Below are positions 42,662 to 50,906 of a DNA stretch of 64,000 nucleotides, piece after piece. The DNA comes from JAHRVQ01 sp963976815. GTDB taxonomy: Bacteria > Pseudomonadota > Gammaproteobacteria > Pseudomonadales > Azotimanducaceae. The translations under genes were made by a program, and so were the position numbers. Location of the stretch: NCBI GenBank assembly GCA_963976815.1, contig CAXBLU010000015.1:20265-84264 (forward strand), given 5' to 3'. Under the pieces are notes generated by a model. The model was not told where the DNA came from. It worked only from the letters and a program-made list of their open reading frames with translations, and made no database searches. Within the stretch, counting starts at the first letter, position 1. Every line of letters begins with the position of its first letter.

Positions 42662-44086
42662 CTAAAAAGATTCCTCTGACTCGAGGCCTAGATCATTGAT
42701 CTTTCGAGTCAGGGTGTTGCGACCCCAACCCAGCAGGATGGAGGCATCGTTCTTGCGGCCTCCAGTTTGCTTGAGGGCAGTTTCAATCATGATTTTTTCA
42801 AACCGGGGTAGTGATGAACTCAGAAGACCTTCATCGCCGGGCTTAATTTGTGCGAGTTTGCGCGAGGCCCAACTGCGTAGAGATTTCTCCCAGTTTTCAC
42901 TGTCGCTGGTTTGATCCTTTTCCTCGAGGAGTTCAGGGGGCAAATCTTCAACCACAACCTCGTTACCCGTTGCCATCACGGTGATCCAACGGCAGAAGTT
43001 TTCAAGCTGCCTGACGTTGCCAGGCCAGGGCAGATGCGTCACAAATTGCATGGTCTCGGGTTTTAGTAACTTGGCCTCCTCATTTAACTCCTTGGCGGCG
43101 AGAGTCAAAAAATAGTTCGTCAATAGCGGTATATCCTCTCTACGCTCCGCCAGAGTAGGGATATGAATACGGATGACATTAAGCCGGTGGTAGAGATCTT
43201 CGCGGAATCGGTTTTCAGCAACCAGCTGTTCCAGATTTTGGTGGGTTGCAGCGATGATCCTGACATTGGCCTTTAAGGGTTGATGACCGCCGACACGATA
43301 ATATTCACCATCGGACAGTACCCGAAGTAAACGGGTTTGCGCCTCGGAGGGCATATCCCCAATTTCATCTAGAAATAGCGTGCCACCTTCTGCCTGCTCA
43401 AATCGTCCTATTCGAGCTGCATTGGCACCGGTAAATGCGCCCTTTTCATGGCCGAACAGTTCCGACTCTATCAGGTCGTGTGGAATGGCTGCCATATTCA
43501 GAGCAATAAAGGTCTGATTCGCTCTAGGGCTGTGTTTATGCAATGCCTGGGCGACTAGCTCTTTACCCGTGCCCGATTGGCCGTTGATTAAAACCGTGAC
43601 ATTAGACTTGGATAGCCGGCCGATTGCGCGGAAAACTTCCTGCATGGCGGGGGCCTTGCCGATGATCTCTGAATCGATCTCAGCTTCTACCCGGGGCAGT
43701 GGTGCTTCGTTTTGTTGCTTATGATTGATGGCGCGGCGAACAACGGCTACCGCCTCATCAACTTCAAAAGGCTTTGGAATGTACTCAAAAGCACCGCCCT
43801 GAATCGAGGTGACAGCACTGTCGAGATCCGAATGGGCCGTCATGATAATCACCGGTAACTCGGGATGACCGGATTTAATGCGCTTGAGTAGATCAATACC
43901 ATCCATTCCCGGCATTCGGATGTCCGTGATGATGGCATCCGGTGGGCAGTGGTCAATATCCGCTAACAAAGGTTCTCCTGATTCGTAGCAGGTGACCTGC
44001 ATACCGGCCTGGCTTAAGGCTTTCTCAAGTACCCAGCGGATGGAGCGCTCGTCGTCCACTACCCAGACGTTGCTGACAGAATTCAT
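42662..44086 (-). CDS. ntrC: Nitrogen regulator NtrC (NR-I), sigma-54 activator
   Basis: A 474-residue response regulator: receiver (VWVVDDERSIRWVLEKAL, phospho-Asp in DAIITDIRMPGMDG), AAA+ domain with Walker A GQSGTGKELVA, GAFTGA loop that contacts sigma-54 (HEKGAFTGANAAR) and GTLFLDEIGDMP, and a Fis-type HTH at the end (ALKQTGGRKNDASILLGWGR). It would activate sigma-54 promoters under nitrogen limitation, probably including that of glnA. It overlaps ntrB by four bases. Confidence 0.97.
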   Translation of the reverse strand: MNSVSNVWVVDDERSIRWVLEKALSQAGMQVTCYESGEPLLADIDHCPPDAIITDIRMPGMDGIDLLKRIKSGHPELPVIIMTAHSDLDSAVTSIQGGAFEYIPKPFEVDEAVAVVRRAINHKQQNEAPLPRVEAEIDSEIIGKAPAMQEVFRAIGRLSKSNVTVLINGQSGTGKELVAQALHKHSPRANQTFIALNMAAIPHDLIESELFGHEKGAFTGANAARIGRFEQAEGGTLFLDEIGDMPSEAQTRLLRVLSDGEYYRVGGHQPLKANVRIIAATHQNLEQLVAENRFREDLYHRLNVIRIHIPTLAERREDIPLLTNYFLTLAAKELNEEAKLLKPETMQFVTHLPWPGNVRQLENFCRWITVMATGNEVVVEDLPPELLEEKDQTSDSENWEKSLRSWASRKLAQIKPGDEGLLSSSLPRFEKIMIETALKQTGGRKNDASILLGWGRNTLTRKINDLGLESEESF

Positions 44087-45132
44087 AGTGATAGCTCCAA
44101 TGGGAGGAAAATTGAAAATATTGTGTTGCCCGGGCGGCTCTCAAATTCGATCAGCCCCTGGTGCTGGTGCACGATAGATTGTGCGACGGACAAACCCAGG
44201 CCCGTACCATCTGGTCGGCCGGTAATCATGGGATAAAACAAGTGTTGCTTAAGTTCGGTGGGGATTCCCGGGCCGTTATCAACAATATCGATCTTGGCTA
44301 CAAGCTTGTGCTGGGTGGTGCCAATGGTGAATTGCCGTTCAATTCGCGTCACAAATGAAAGGCAAGGTGACGTCGAATCTTGCAGCGCCTGCATTGCGTT
44401 CCGGGCCAGGTTAAGTACTACCTGGACCATAAGCTCCGGGTCGATACTCACCTCGGGAATACTGGGGTCGTAATCGGTTCTAAATTCGAGGTTCGGATCA
44501 GCTTCAAGTTCGATCAGCGTTCGCACGCGTTCTAACACCTCGTGGATATTGGTCAGTGAGGGCTGGGGCAATGATTTGGGTCCGAGCAGCCGGTCAACCA
44601 GTGCCGTGAGTCGATCGGTTTCGTCGACAATAATTTCTGTATAGGCCCGGAGATCCTCCGTGGGCAACTCTCGTTCCAATAATTGCGCCGAACCTCGGAT
44701 GCCTCCCAGGGGGTTTTTGATTTCGTGGGCCAGGCCTCGAATCATTTGTCGAGTAATTTGCTGTTGGGTAGAAATGCTCTCGTCTCGGTCGATCTTCAGA
44801 TATCGATCTAGCGGATAGAGTTCGAGGATGGCATTTGTTCCTTCCTCGTTTCGAATGGGGGTAATGAAATAGTCACAGGTAATGATGTTGCCGCTGACCA
44901 GCTCAAGTCTTACCTTTCGGCCGGTGAAGGACTGCTCTGTGGTGAGCGAGTCGAAGACGATACTTTCAATTTCACCGGCGGATTGAAATATGTCGCCGAT
45001 GTGGTGGTCTCGAACCTGATTACCCGAAACCTCTAAGAGGTTTTCCGCCGCAGCGTTTAAAAACAGCAGGCGTAGCTGGTCATCTAACTCCAGAATGCAG
45101 ATATTAAGGTGGTTGATAATGTCATGGGTCAT
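44083..45132 (-). CDS. ntrB: Nitrogen sensor histidine kinase NtrB (NR-II)
   Basis: A kinase of about 349 residues: PAS domain (NHLNICILELDDQLRLLFLN), H box RGLAHEIKNPLGGIRGSAQ with the phosphorylated His, N box VLNLARNAMQAL, and the ATP lid VDNGPGIPTELKQHLFYPMI. It phosphorylates NtrC, and its bias is set by PII. ATG 45132 is preferred over GTG 45177, since it begins next to the PAS domain. Overlaps ntrC by ATGA, so the two are translationally coupled. Confidence 0.95.
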   Translation of the reverse strand: MTHDIINHLNICILELDDQLRLLFLNAAAENLLEVSGNQVRDHHIGDIFQSAGEIESIVFDSLTTEQSFTGRKVRLELVSGNIITCDYFITPIRNEEGTNAILELYPLDRYLKIDRDESISTQQQITRQMIRGLAHEIKNPLGGIRGSAQLLERELPTEDLRAYTEIIVDETDRLTALVDRLLGPKSLPQPSLTNIHEVLERVRTLIELEADPNLEFRTDYDPSIPEVSIDPELMVQVVLNLARNAMQALQDSTSPCLSFVTRIERQFTIGTTQHKLVAKIDIVDNGPGIPTELKQHLFYPMITGRPDGTGLGLSVAQSIVHQHQGLIEFESRPGNTIFSIFLPLELSL

Positions 45133-45297
45133 GCTTTGATTACGCCGGCAAACGGATCTCGATTCAGCGTTGTGCACAAAGAGATCTGGTTACAGCTAGA
45201 TAAGCAAAAACCAAACCACATTCGATATGCAGGTAAAACGCCGGTTGTGGAGGTTCAGTCTAGAGGATGTATCCGTGATGCGCACCATAATAGTGCG

Positions 45298-45327
45298 TTC
45301 ATTTATGGGGCGTTACTTTGTGGCGCG
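45298..45327 (-). repeat. Tandem duplication, 2 x 15 bp, at the stop codon of the DUF4124 gene
   Basis: Plus-strand units TTACTTTGTGGCGCG (45313-45327) and TTCATTTATGGGGCG (45298-45312) match at 11 of 15 positions; a third, poorer copy may occupy 45283-45297. The stop codon (TTA on the plus strand, 45313-45315) lies in the first unit. More decayed than the others. Confidence 0.6.
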
Positions 45328-45864
45328 ATGAAGTAGGGAAACCCGGAGCACGGTTGTCGAAACGGTGTTGCTCGATTGGAGAACTTTCCCAGATTCGTCT
45401 TCGACAATTTGTGCCTGGATTTGATGTGTGCCCCGATCGACATTCGGAACCGAGATCGAGCCGGTCGATTTCTGCTTGGCGACAACACTGCCATCGATCA
45501 TTAGCTGTAAGCTGTGGTTGGCCTGGATCGGTGGATCTACTTCAAACTGAACCATCAGGTTGCCGGCATTACTACGTACAGCGGTGTCGTGGGTTGGGTT
45601 GACAATTCTCAGGACGGTATAGGCGGGGCCTGGTTTAGCCTCTGCAGGGGTTGTAGCGGACTTGAATAGACCATCTGTGGGTTGGGCTTTAAAGGTCTGG
45701 GGCGGTGCAACTTCGATCTCCTCGGCCGTATCCGAGGCCTGATCGCTAAACACAGTATTGCCGTTGGCGTCCTTCGACTTAAAGACGGTATTTTCAGCCT
45801 GGGCCTGCAGGCCACTTGCTGCAGCCAACAACAGTGTCAGTAATAACAATAATCGTCCCATCAT
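45313..45864 (-). CDS. DUF4124 domain envelope protein
   Basis: A 183-residue exported protein with signal peptide (LLLLTLLLAAASGLQAQAE) followed by the DUF4124 motif TVFKSKDANGNTVFSDQASD (about residues 26-45), a Pro-rich linker and a C-terminal Ig-like region (NLMVQFEVDPPIQANHSLQL). Function is unknown. A DUF4124 gene between glnA and ntrB is a conserved arrangement in Pseudomonas relatives, so the position supports orthology. Separated from glnA by a strong terminator and about 180 bp before ntrB. Confidence 0.82.
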   Translation of the reverse strand: MMGRLLLLLTLLLAAASGLQAQAENTVFKSKDANGNTVFSDQASDTAEEIEVAPPQTFKAQPTDGLFKSATTPAEAKPGPAYTVLRIVNPTHDTAVRSNAGNLMVQFEVDPPIQANHSLQLMIDGSVVAKQKSTGSISVPNVDRGTHQIQAQIVEDESGKVLQSSNTVSTTVLRVSLLHRATK

Positions 45865-45909
45865 GCTCTCCTGTTGGAGTTCCTACTGGGTTTATTGTCG
45901 CACAAAAAG

Positions 45910-45939
45910 AAAAGCCCCGATCCAGGGACCGGGGCTTTT
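45910..45939 (-). terminator. Intrinsic terminator after glnA
   Basis: AAAAGCCCCG and CGGGGCTTTT form a ten-base-pair stem around a loop of ten bases; on the minus strand it is followed by TTTTCTTTTT. It lies about 26 bp after the glnA stop and would limit read-through into the DUF4124-ntrBC genes. T runs on both strands make it bidirectional in form. Confidence 0.9.
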
Positions 45940-45965
45940 TATTTCGCTCCAAGACTGAGTAAGTC

Positions 45966-47378
45966 TTAGGTTGAGTAGTACATTTCAAATTCAACGGGAT
46001 GGGGTGTCATCGCCAGTTTGGTGACGTCCTGCATCTTCAGATCAATGTAGGCATCAATCTGTGAATTTGTGAACACGTCGCCTTCCGTGAGGAAGTTACG
46101 ATCTGCATTCAGATTGTCGAGGGCCATTTCCAGTGAAGAAGCAACTGTAGGTAGGTCCTTCATTTCTTCCGCTGGTAGGTCGTAGAGGTCCTTATCGAGT
46201 GGTCCGACAGGCTCAATCTTGTTCTTGATACCATCAAGGCCAGCCATCAGCATGGCGGAGAACATCAAGTATGGATTGGCTGTTGGATCGCCGAATCGAA
46301 CTTCAACACGGACGCCTTTAGGGTTTGCGCCCTGGACATACGGAATACGGATCGAAGCAGAACGGTTACGGGCTGAGTAAACCAGCATCAAAGGTGCTTC
46401 AAAGCCTGGTACCAATCGCTTGTAGGAGTTGGTAGAAGCATTTGAGAAGGCGTTGATTGCGCGGGCATGCTTAATAATGCCGCCAATGTACCAGAGTGCT
46501 TCCTGGGACAGGTTACCGTAACCTTCTCCAGCAAACAGGTTAGTGCCGTCTTTCCAGATAGACTGGTGAAGGTGCATGCCGCTGCCGTTATCACCAACCA
46601 GTGGCTTCGGCATAAATGTAGCGGTTTTGCCGTAGGCGTGAGCAACATTCAAAACACAATACTTGTAGATCTGAACTTCGTCAGCTTTCTTGGTAAGGGT
46701 GTTAAAGCTCACACCAATCTCACACTGTCCAGCGGTGCCAACCTCGTGGTGATGCAGGTCGACATCAAGGCCCATGGCCTCCATTGCGCCACACATTGAA
46801 TTACGGATATCAACCAGAGAGTCGACGGGTGGCACGGGGAAATAACCGCCTTTAATGCCCGGTCGGTGACCCATATTGCCACCTTCAAAGGTGTCATTTG
46901 AGCTCCATGCTGCTTCCTCAGAATTGATCTGGTAGGTTGCGCCACTGATATCTGACTTAAACTTGACGTCATCAAAGATAAAAAATTCAGGTTCAGGACC
47001 GAAGTACGCGGTATCACCAATGCCCGTTGAGGTCAGGTATTTCTCAGCCTGTCGAGCAGTGGATCGTGGGTCGCGCTCGTAGCCCTGCAAAGTGCTGGGT
47101 TCAACGATGTCGCAACGCAGGTTAACGGTGGTTTCTTCAGTAAAAGGGTCAACCACAGCAGTATCGTCTACTGGCATCAGAATCATGTCGGATTCGTTGA
47201 TGGGCTTCCAGCCTTCGATGGATGAACCGTCAAACATTGCACCAGACTCGAAAAAATCGGCATCGATCTTCGCGGAATTGTGAGTGACGTGTTGTTCTTT
47301 ACCAGCTGTGTCAGTGAATCTGAGATCCACCCACTTAGCTTCGCTTTCTTTGATCATTTTCAGAGTTTTATCTGACAT
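45966..47378 (-). CDS. glnA: Glutamine synthetase type I (GSI-beta)
   Basis: A 470-residue dodecameric enzyme forming glutamine from glutamate, ammonia and ATP. Signatures: FDGSSIEGWKPINESDMILM, FGPEPEFFIFDDVKF with metal-binding Glu, KPLVGDNGSGMHLHQSIWKD, the glutamate-site NRSASIRIPYVQG and adenylylation loop PLDKDLYDLPAEE with the modified Tyr, meaning GlnE control is likely. A sigma-54 promoter at 47437-47452 and the adjoining ntrBC indicate nitrogen control. Confidence 0.98.
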   Translation of the reverse strand: MSDKTLKMIKESEAKWVDLRFTDTAGKEQHVTHNSAKIDADFFESGAMFDGSSIEGWKPINESDMILMPVDDTAVVDPFTEETTVNLRCDIVEPSTLQGYERDPRSTARQAEKYLTSTGIGDTAYFGPEPEFFIFDDVKFKSDISGATYQINSEEAAWSSNDTFEGGNMGHRPGIKGGYFPVPPVDSLVDIRNSMCGAMEAMGLDVDLHHHEVGTAGQCEIGVSFNTLTKKADEVQIYKYCVLNVAHAYGKTATFMPKPLVGDNGSGMHLHQSIWKDGTNLFAGEGYGNLSQEALWYIGGIIKHARAINAFSNASTNSYKRLVPGFEAPLMLVYSARNRSASIRIPYVQGANPKGVRVEVRFGDPTANPYLMFSAMLMAGLDGIKNKIEPVGPLDKDLYDLPAEEMKDLPTVASSLEMALDNLNADRNFLTEGDVFTNSQIDAYIDLKMQDVTKLAMTPHPVEFEMYYST

Positions 47379-47436
47379 TAACGGGTCTCCGATGGGTTCG
47401 TTTTGGTGCGGTTCTTATAATCAGTGCAAGAAGGGG

Positions 47437-47452
47437 AGCAAAGAATATGCCA
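47437..47452 (-). promoter_or_regulatory. Sigma-54 promoter of glnA
   Basis: The minus strand reads TGGCATATTCTTTGCT, matching the consensus TGGCAC-N5-TTGCW with one transition and exact GG-N10-GC spacing. It is 59 bases before the glnA ATG. A possible NtrC half-site pair, GACCCAATATGGTGCG, lies about 100 bases upstream at 47545-47560, but it is poorly symmetric. Confidence 0.75.
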
Positions 47453-47576
47453 TCACCCCCTAAAGATAAACCGTTGATTCTTGGCGGCTGTAGGGATTCA
47501 GTAGCCGAGGGCGCGCACCAAAATAGACCCTTTACGGATTTAACGACCCAATATGGTGCGAAGTGCGGGTTGAGCG

Positions 47577-47813
47577 CTAGGCAATCACAACAATGGTCAC
47601 AACAATCTCAGAATCTTGATCGATGATGCTGACCACTTCATGGCCATTGATTCTACACCAGGCTGGAATATCGCTCCTGACGCCTGGGTCGGTGCAAATG
47701 GCTCTCAAATGATCGCCAGGTGAGAGTAGTTTGATTGCATCCTGAACCCGTATGACCGGCATCGGACAAAGTAACCGACGGCAATCAATTTCTGTTGTGA
47801 TTGGGTCAGACAT
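47577..47813 (-). CDS. TusA-family sulfurtransferase
   Basis: A 78-residue protein of the SirA/TusA/YedF fold. EIDCRRLLCPMPVIRVQDAI has the CPxP motif with the sulfur-carrying Cys near residue 16, followed by a two-layer alpha/beta fold ending IIDQDSEIVVTIVVIA. It overlaps the stop of the PP-loop gene by eight bases, which suggests it delivers sulfur to that protein, as TusA does in tRNA thiolation. It may not be true TusA, so no gene symbol is given. Confidence 0.87.
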   Translation of the reverse strand: MSDPITTEIDCRRLLCPMPVIRVQDAIKLLSPGDHLRAICTDPGVRSDIPAWCRINGHEVVSIIDQDSEIVVTIVVIA

Positions 47814-48852
47814 ACCAGCTTTTTTTAATATCAGTCGCTGCTTTGGGTTTTACGCTGAGTAAGCTGGTTTCGCCGCCGGGTTGCCGAACCTGGATGTCCA
47901 CGGAAGTCTCTTCCCGTCCCTGGCTATATCTGGCGACAATTTGAGCTGCTAGATTGAGATCATCTTCGTTGACCACCCCGTCGATCACGCATAGCGCGCC
48001 ATTGTGGGAAACGGGATCGAGGCTGATAAATTGATTTTTATAGCCGGATAGATAGTTATTCTCGCCGTCTTCGCGGCTGATGATCAGTTTGAAGTGGGGG
48101 CGGGGCCTTAGGTGCCGACCGACTTTCAAAAGCATAATGTCGTCAAGGTCGTAGTCCCGTTCGTTGCGGGCCTTCCACAAATCACCGAGTTTGTCCGAGT
48201 AGCTTTTGTCCGTGAGGAAGCAGCAGCCCCCTGCAGGTTGAGACCAGGATTCAAAACCGAGCTTGCGGGCCAGTTCAATCTGCGGCTTTCGGTTTCTGCC
48301 ATGGAAACTGAACATGTCCTCACGATTCACCCAGCCTTCCCGTTCCGGGAGGGTTTCTGGCAGGTGTTTAGCGCAAAGCGGGCGAAGCAACCTGTCTTCT
48401 GCACCGGATTCCCTGGCAATAACAGGCATGGTTTCTTTGCGCTGGGATTTGGGTCGCTGGCCAATCACCTCGCCGGTGATAATAAAGTCAAAGCCGTTTT
48501 CTTCCATCCAGGCCCAGGCCTGAGCTTTGTTGACCATAAAAATTTTACAGTCCAGACAAGGATTCATGTTCTGGCCGTAGCCGTGCTTGGGATTCAGCAA
48601 CACATCTTTATATTCTTCGATGACATCAACAATGTGGAGTTTAATACCGAGGGTTTCCGCCACCCAGAGCGCATTGTTTCGCTTATCCTTATCCTTGTCC
48701 TTTCGTCGGATAGCGTGGGTGTGGCCTTCCACACAGAATCCTGTGTAAAAGTTAATACCTTCAACATGGACACCCTGATCCATGATGACGCGGGCAGCCA
48801 GCATGGAGTCAAGGCCGCCAGAAATCAGGGCAACAGCTCTTGGTTGGGTCAT
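47806..48852 (-). CDS. PP-loop ATP pyrophosphatase, MnmA/ThiI-like
   Basis: A 348-residue protein with the PP-loop SGGLDSMLAARVIMDQGVHV (residues 11-16 are the SGGLDS loop) that binds ATP and adenylates a substrate. NPCLDCKIFMVNKA holds a CxxC, FIITGEVIGQRPKSQRKETM and SQPAGGCCFLTDKSYSDKLG follow. It is related to, but distinct from, MnmA and ThiI; a role in tRNA or cofactor thiolation is likely. The overlapping TusA-like gene supports this. The actual RNA target is unknown. A 248-residue reading exists on the opposite strand but is a shadow. Confidence 0.82.
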   Translation of the reverse strand: MTQPRAVALISGGLDSMLAARVIMDQGVHVEGINFYTGFCVEGHTHAIRRKDKDKDKRNNALWVAETLGIKLHIVDVIEEYKDVLLNPKHGYGQNMNPCLDCKIFMVNKAQAWAWMEENGFDFIITGEVIGQRPKSQRKETMPVIARESGAEDRLLRPLCAKHLPETLPEREGWVNREDMFSFHGRNRKPQIELARKLGFESWSQPAGGCCFLTDKSYSDKLGDLWKARNERDYDLDDIMLLKVGRHLRPRPHFKLIISREDGENNYLSGYKNQFISLDPVSHNGALCVIDGVVNEDDLNLAAQIVARYSQGREETSVDIQVRQPGGETSLLSVKPKAATDIKKSWYV

Positions 48853-48944
48853 ATATAGGTGTGGGGTTTGATTGCGGCGCGCATTATAACGCGCTTAGCT
48901 GCGAAAGGCAGTCAAATTCTCCTTTAACCCTAGAGCTGGACGAG

Positions 48945-48950
48945 TATAAT
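48945..48950 (+). promoter_or_regulatory. TATAAT -10 element of typA
   Basis: TATAATGCCGCGCTTCTGATGA is nearly identical to the hisB promoter core at 17947. The GC-rich discriminator after the -10 is typical of promoters under growth-rate or stringent control. The -35 region is weak. Confidence 0.65.
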
Positions 48951-48976
48951 GCCGCGCTTCTGATGAGACCCCGTTT

Positions 48977-50800
48977 ATGACCCAAAAGCTGCGAAATATC
49001 GCCATTATCGCTCACGTCGACCATGGCAAAACCACTCTAATTGATAAGATCCTGCAACAGGCGGGCGCTTTGCAGCGTGGTGAAGAAGACGTTGAACGTC
49101 TCATGGACTCCAATGATATTGAGAAGGAACGTGGTATCACGATTCTTGCCAAGAATACGGCGCTGGATTGGCATGGCCACCACATCAATATTGTTGATAC
49201 CCCTGGACACGCAGACTTCGGTGGTGAAGTTGAACGAATTCTTTCCATGGTGGATTCGGTTTTATTGATTGTTGACGCCGTTGATGGGCCGATGCCCCAG
49301 ACGCGCTTTGTCACGAGTAAGGCCTTTGCCAATGGTTTGAACCCCATTTTGATGGTGAACAAAATTGACCGTGAAGGTGCACGCCCGGACTGGGTAGTGG
49401 ATGAAGTGTTTGAGTTGTTTGACCAGCTCGGTGCAAACGACAAACAGCTAGATTTCCCCGTTGTTTATGGTTCAGCGATTGAGGGCCGTGCTGGCTTATC
49501 GATGGATGCAATTGAAGACGACATGAGTTGTTTGATGCAGACGATCCTTGACCATGTGCCAGAGCCCGATGTGCAACCTGACGCACCCCTGCAAATGCAA
49601 ATTAGTGCCCTGGATTACAACAGCTATGTGGGCGTTATTGGTCTTGGTCGAATTGCCCGTGGCACAGTTTCAAAGGGTGAGCAGGTCGTGATATTGAGCG
49701 CCGATGGCACCAGCCGAAAAGGTAAGGTGCTACAGGTGATGGGCTATCAAGGTCTCGAGCGTGTGGAAGTAACCAAAGCGGAAGCCGGTAACATTGTTTG
49801 TATCACCGGTATTGAAGGTTTGCAGATCTCCGACACCATCTGTGATCCGGCGCACCCTGAGGCATTACCGCCCCTTGTGGTTGATGAGCCGACAATTTCG
49901 ATGACCTTTCAGGTTAATACCTCTCCTTTTGCGGGTCAGGATGGCAAGTTTGTGACCAGCAGAAATATCAAAGATCGCCTTGAGCGAGAGCTGATTCATA
50001 ACGTGGCATTGCGCGTAGAACCGACGGATTCTGCGGATCGATTTAAAGTATCCGGTCGGGGTGAACTGCACCTTTCGGTCTTGATTGAAAATATGCGCCG
50101 TGAAGGATTTGAGTTAGGTGTTTCCCGGCCAGAGGTGATTCTCAAAGAATCAGAGGAAGGTAAAACCCAGGAGCCCTTCGAAAATGTGCTGCTTGATGTT
50201 GAAGATCAACATCAAGGTGGCATCATGGAAGAGCTGGGTCGCCGTAAAGCAACTCTGAATAATATGATGCCCGATGGCAAAGGTCGTGTTCGAATTGAAT
50301 ATATTGCACCGAGCCGCGGACTAATTGGATTTCGCTCAGAGTTTCTTACCCTGACCTCCGGAACCGGTATTATGACCAGTACCTATTCTCACTATGGCGA
50401 CATTGTTAGTGCCGATATGGAAGGTCGAATCAACGGCGTGCTGGTCAGTATGGCGAGCGGTAAGGCATTGGCATTTGCGCTATTTAACCTGCAGGCAAGG
50501 GGTCGGTTGTTTATCGACCCGAATCAAGAAGTGTATGAGGGACAGGTGGTTGGACTCCATTCTCGTGGCAACGACCTGGTCGTGAACCCTCTGAAGGGTA
50601 AGCAGCTCACTAACGTTCGAGCTTCTGGTACAGATGAGAGTATTATTTTGAATGGCCGCATCAAGCATACTCTCGAACAGGCCATTGAGTTTATTGAAGA
50701 TGATGAACTGGTTGAGGTCACACCAAACAATCTGCGGATTCGTAAAAAGCTATTGACGGAGAACGAACGAAAGCGTGCTGGTCGTAGTCAGGTCGCTTAA
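48977..50800 (+). CDS. typA: Ribosome-associated GTPase TypA/BipA
   Basis: A 607-residue translational GTPase. G1 AHVDHGKTTL (about residues 13-22), G2 ERGITILAKNTAL, G3 VDTPGHADFGGEVERILSM, G4 NKIDREGARP and G5-like GSAIEGRAGLS; then EF-Tu-like beta barrel, EF-G-like domains (RGELHLSVLIENMRREGFEL) and the TypA-specific C-terminal domain. It acts in ribosome assembly and stress adaptation. It is the full usual length. Divergent from the PP-loop gene. Confidence 0.97.
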   Translation: MTQKLRNIAIIAHVDHGKTTLIDKILQQAGALQRGEEDVERLMDSNDIEKERGITILAKNTALDWHGHHINIVDTPGHADFGGEVERILSMVDSVLLIVDAVDGPMPQTRFVTSKAFANGLNPILMVNKIDREGARPDWVVDEVFELFDQLGANDKQLDFPVVYGSAIEGRAGLSMDAIEDDMSCLMQTILDHVPEPDVQPDAPLQMQISALDYNSYVGVIGLGRIARGTVSKGEQVVILSADGTSRKGKVLQVMGYQGLERVEVTKAEAGNIVCITGIEGLQISDTICDPAHPEALPPLVVDEPTISMTFQVNTSPFAGQDGKFVTSRNIKDRLERELIHNVALRVEPTDSADRFKVSGRGELHLSVLIENMRREGFELGVSRPEVILKESEEGKTQEPFENVLLDVEDQHQGGIMEELGRRKATLNNMMPDGKGRVRIEYIAPSRGLIGFRSEFLTLTSGTGIMTSTYSHYGDIVSADMEGRINGVLVSMASGKALAFALFNLQARGRLFIDPNQEVYEGQVVGLHSRGNDLVVNPLKGKQLTNVRASGTDESIILNGRIKHTLEQAIEFIEDDELVEVTPNNLRIRKKLLTENERKRAGRSQVA

Positions 50801-50906
50801 TTCCTAGAGTCCGTGGAGCTAATATTGTCTTAAGCTATAGTTGTCTAAAATTAGTCAAAACTAGTTTCAAACTACAAGGCTAACTTTGTCCAAATAGAGG
50901 AATTAC

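Noticed and set aside
47545..47560. NtrC binding site upstream of glnA
   Set aside because: GACCCAATATGGTGCG has one good half and one poor half; kept only as a remark in the promoter entry.
48112..48858. A 248-residue plus-strand reading opposite the PP-loop gene
   Set aside because: The minus strand encodes a protein with clear PP-loop motifs; the opposite frame has no recognisable domain and no ribosome binding site.
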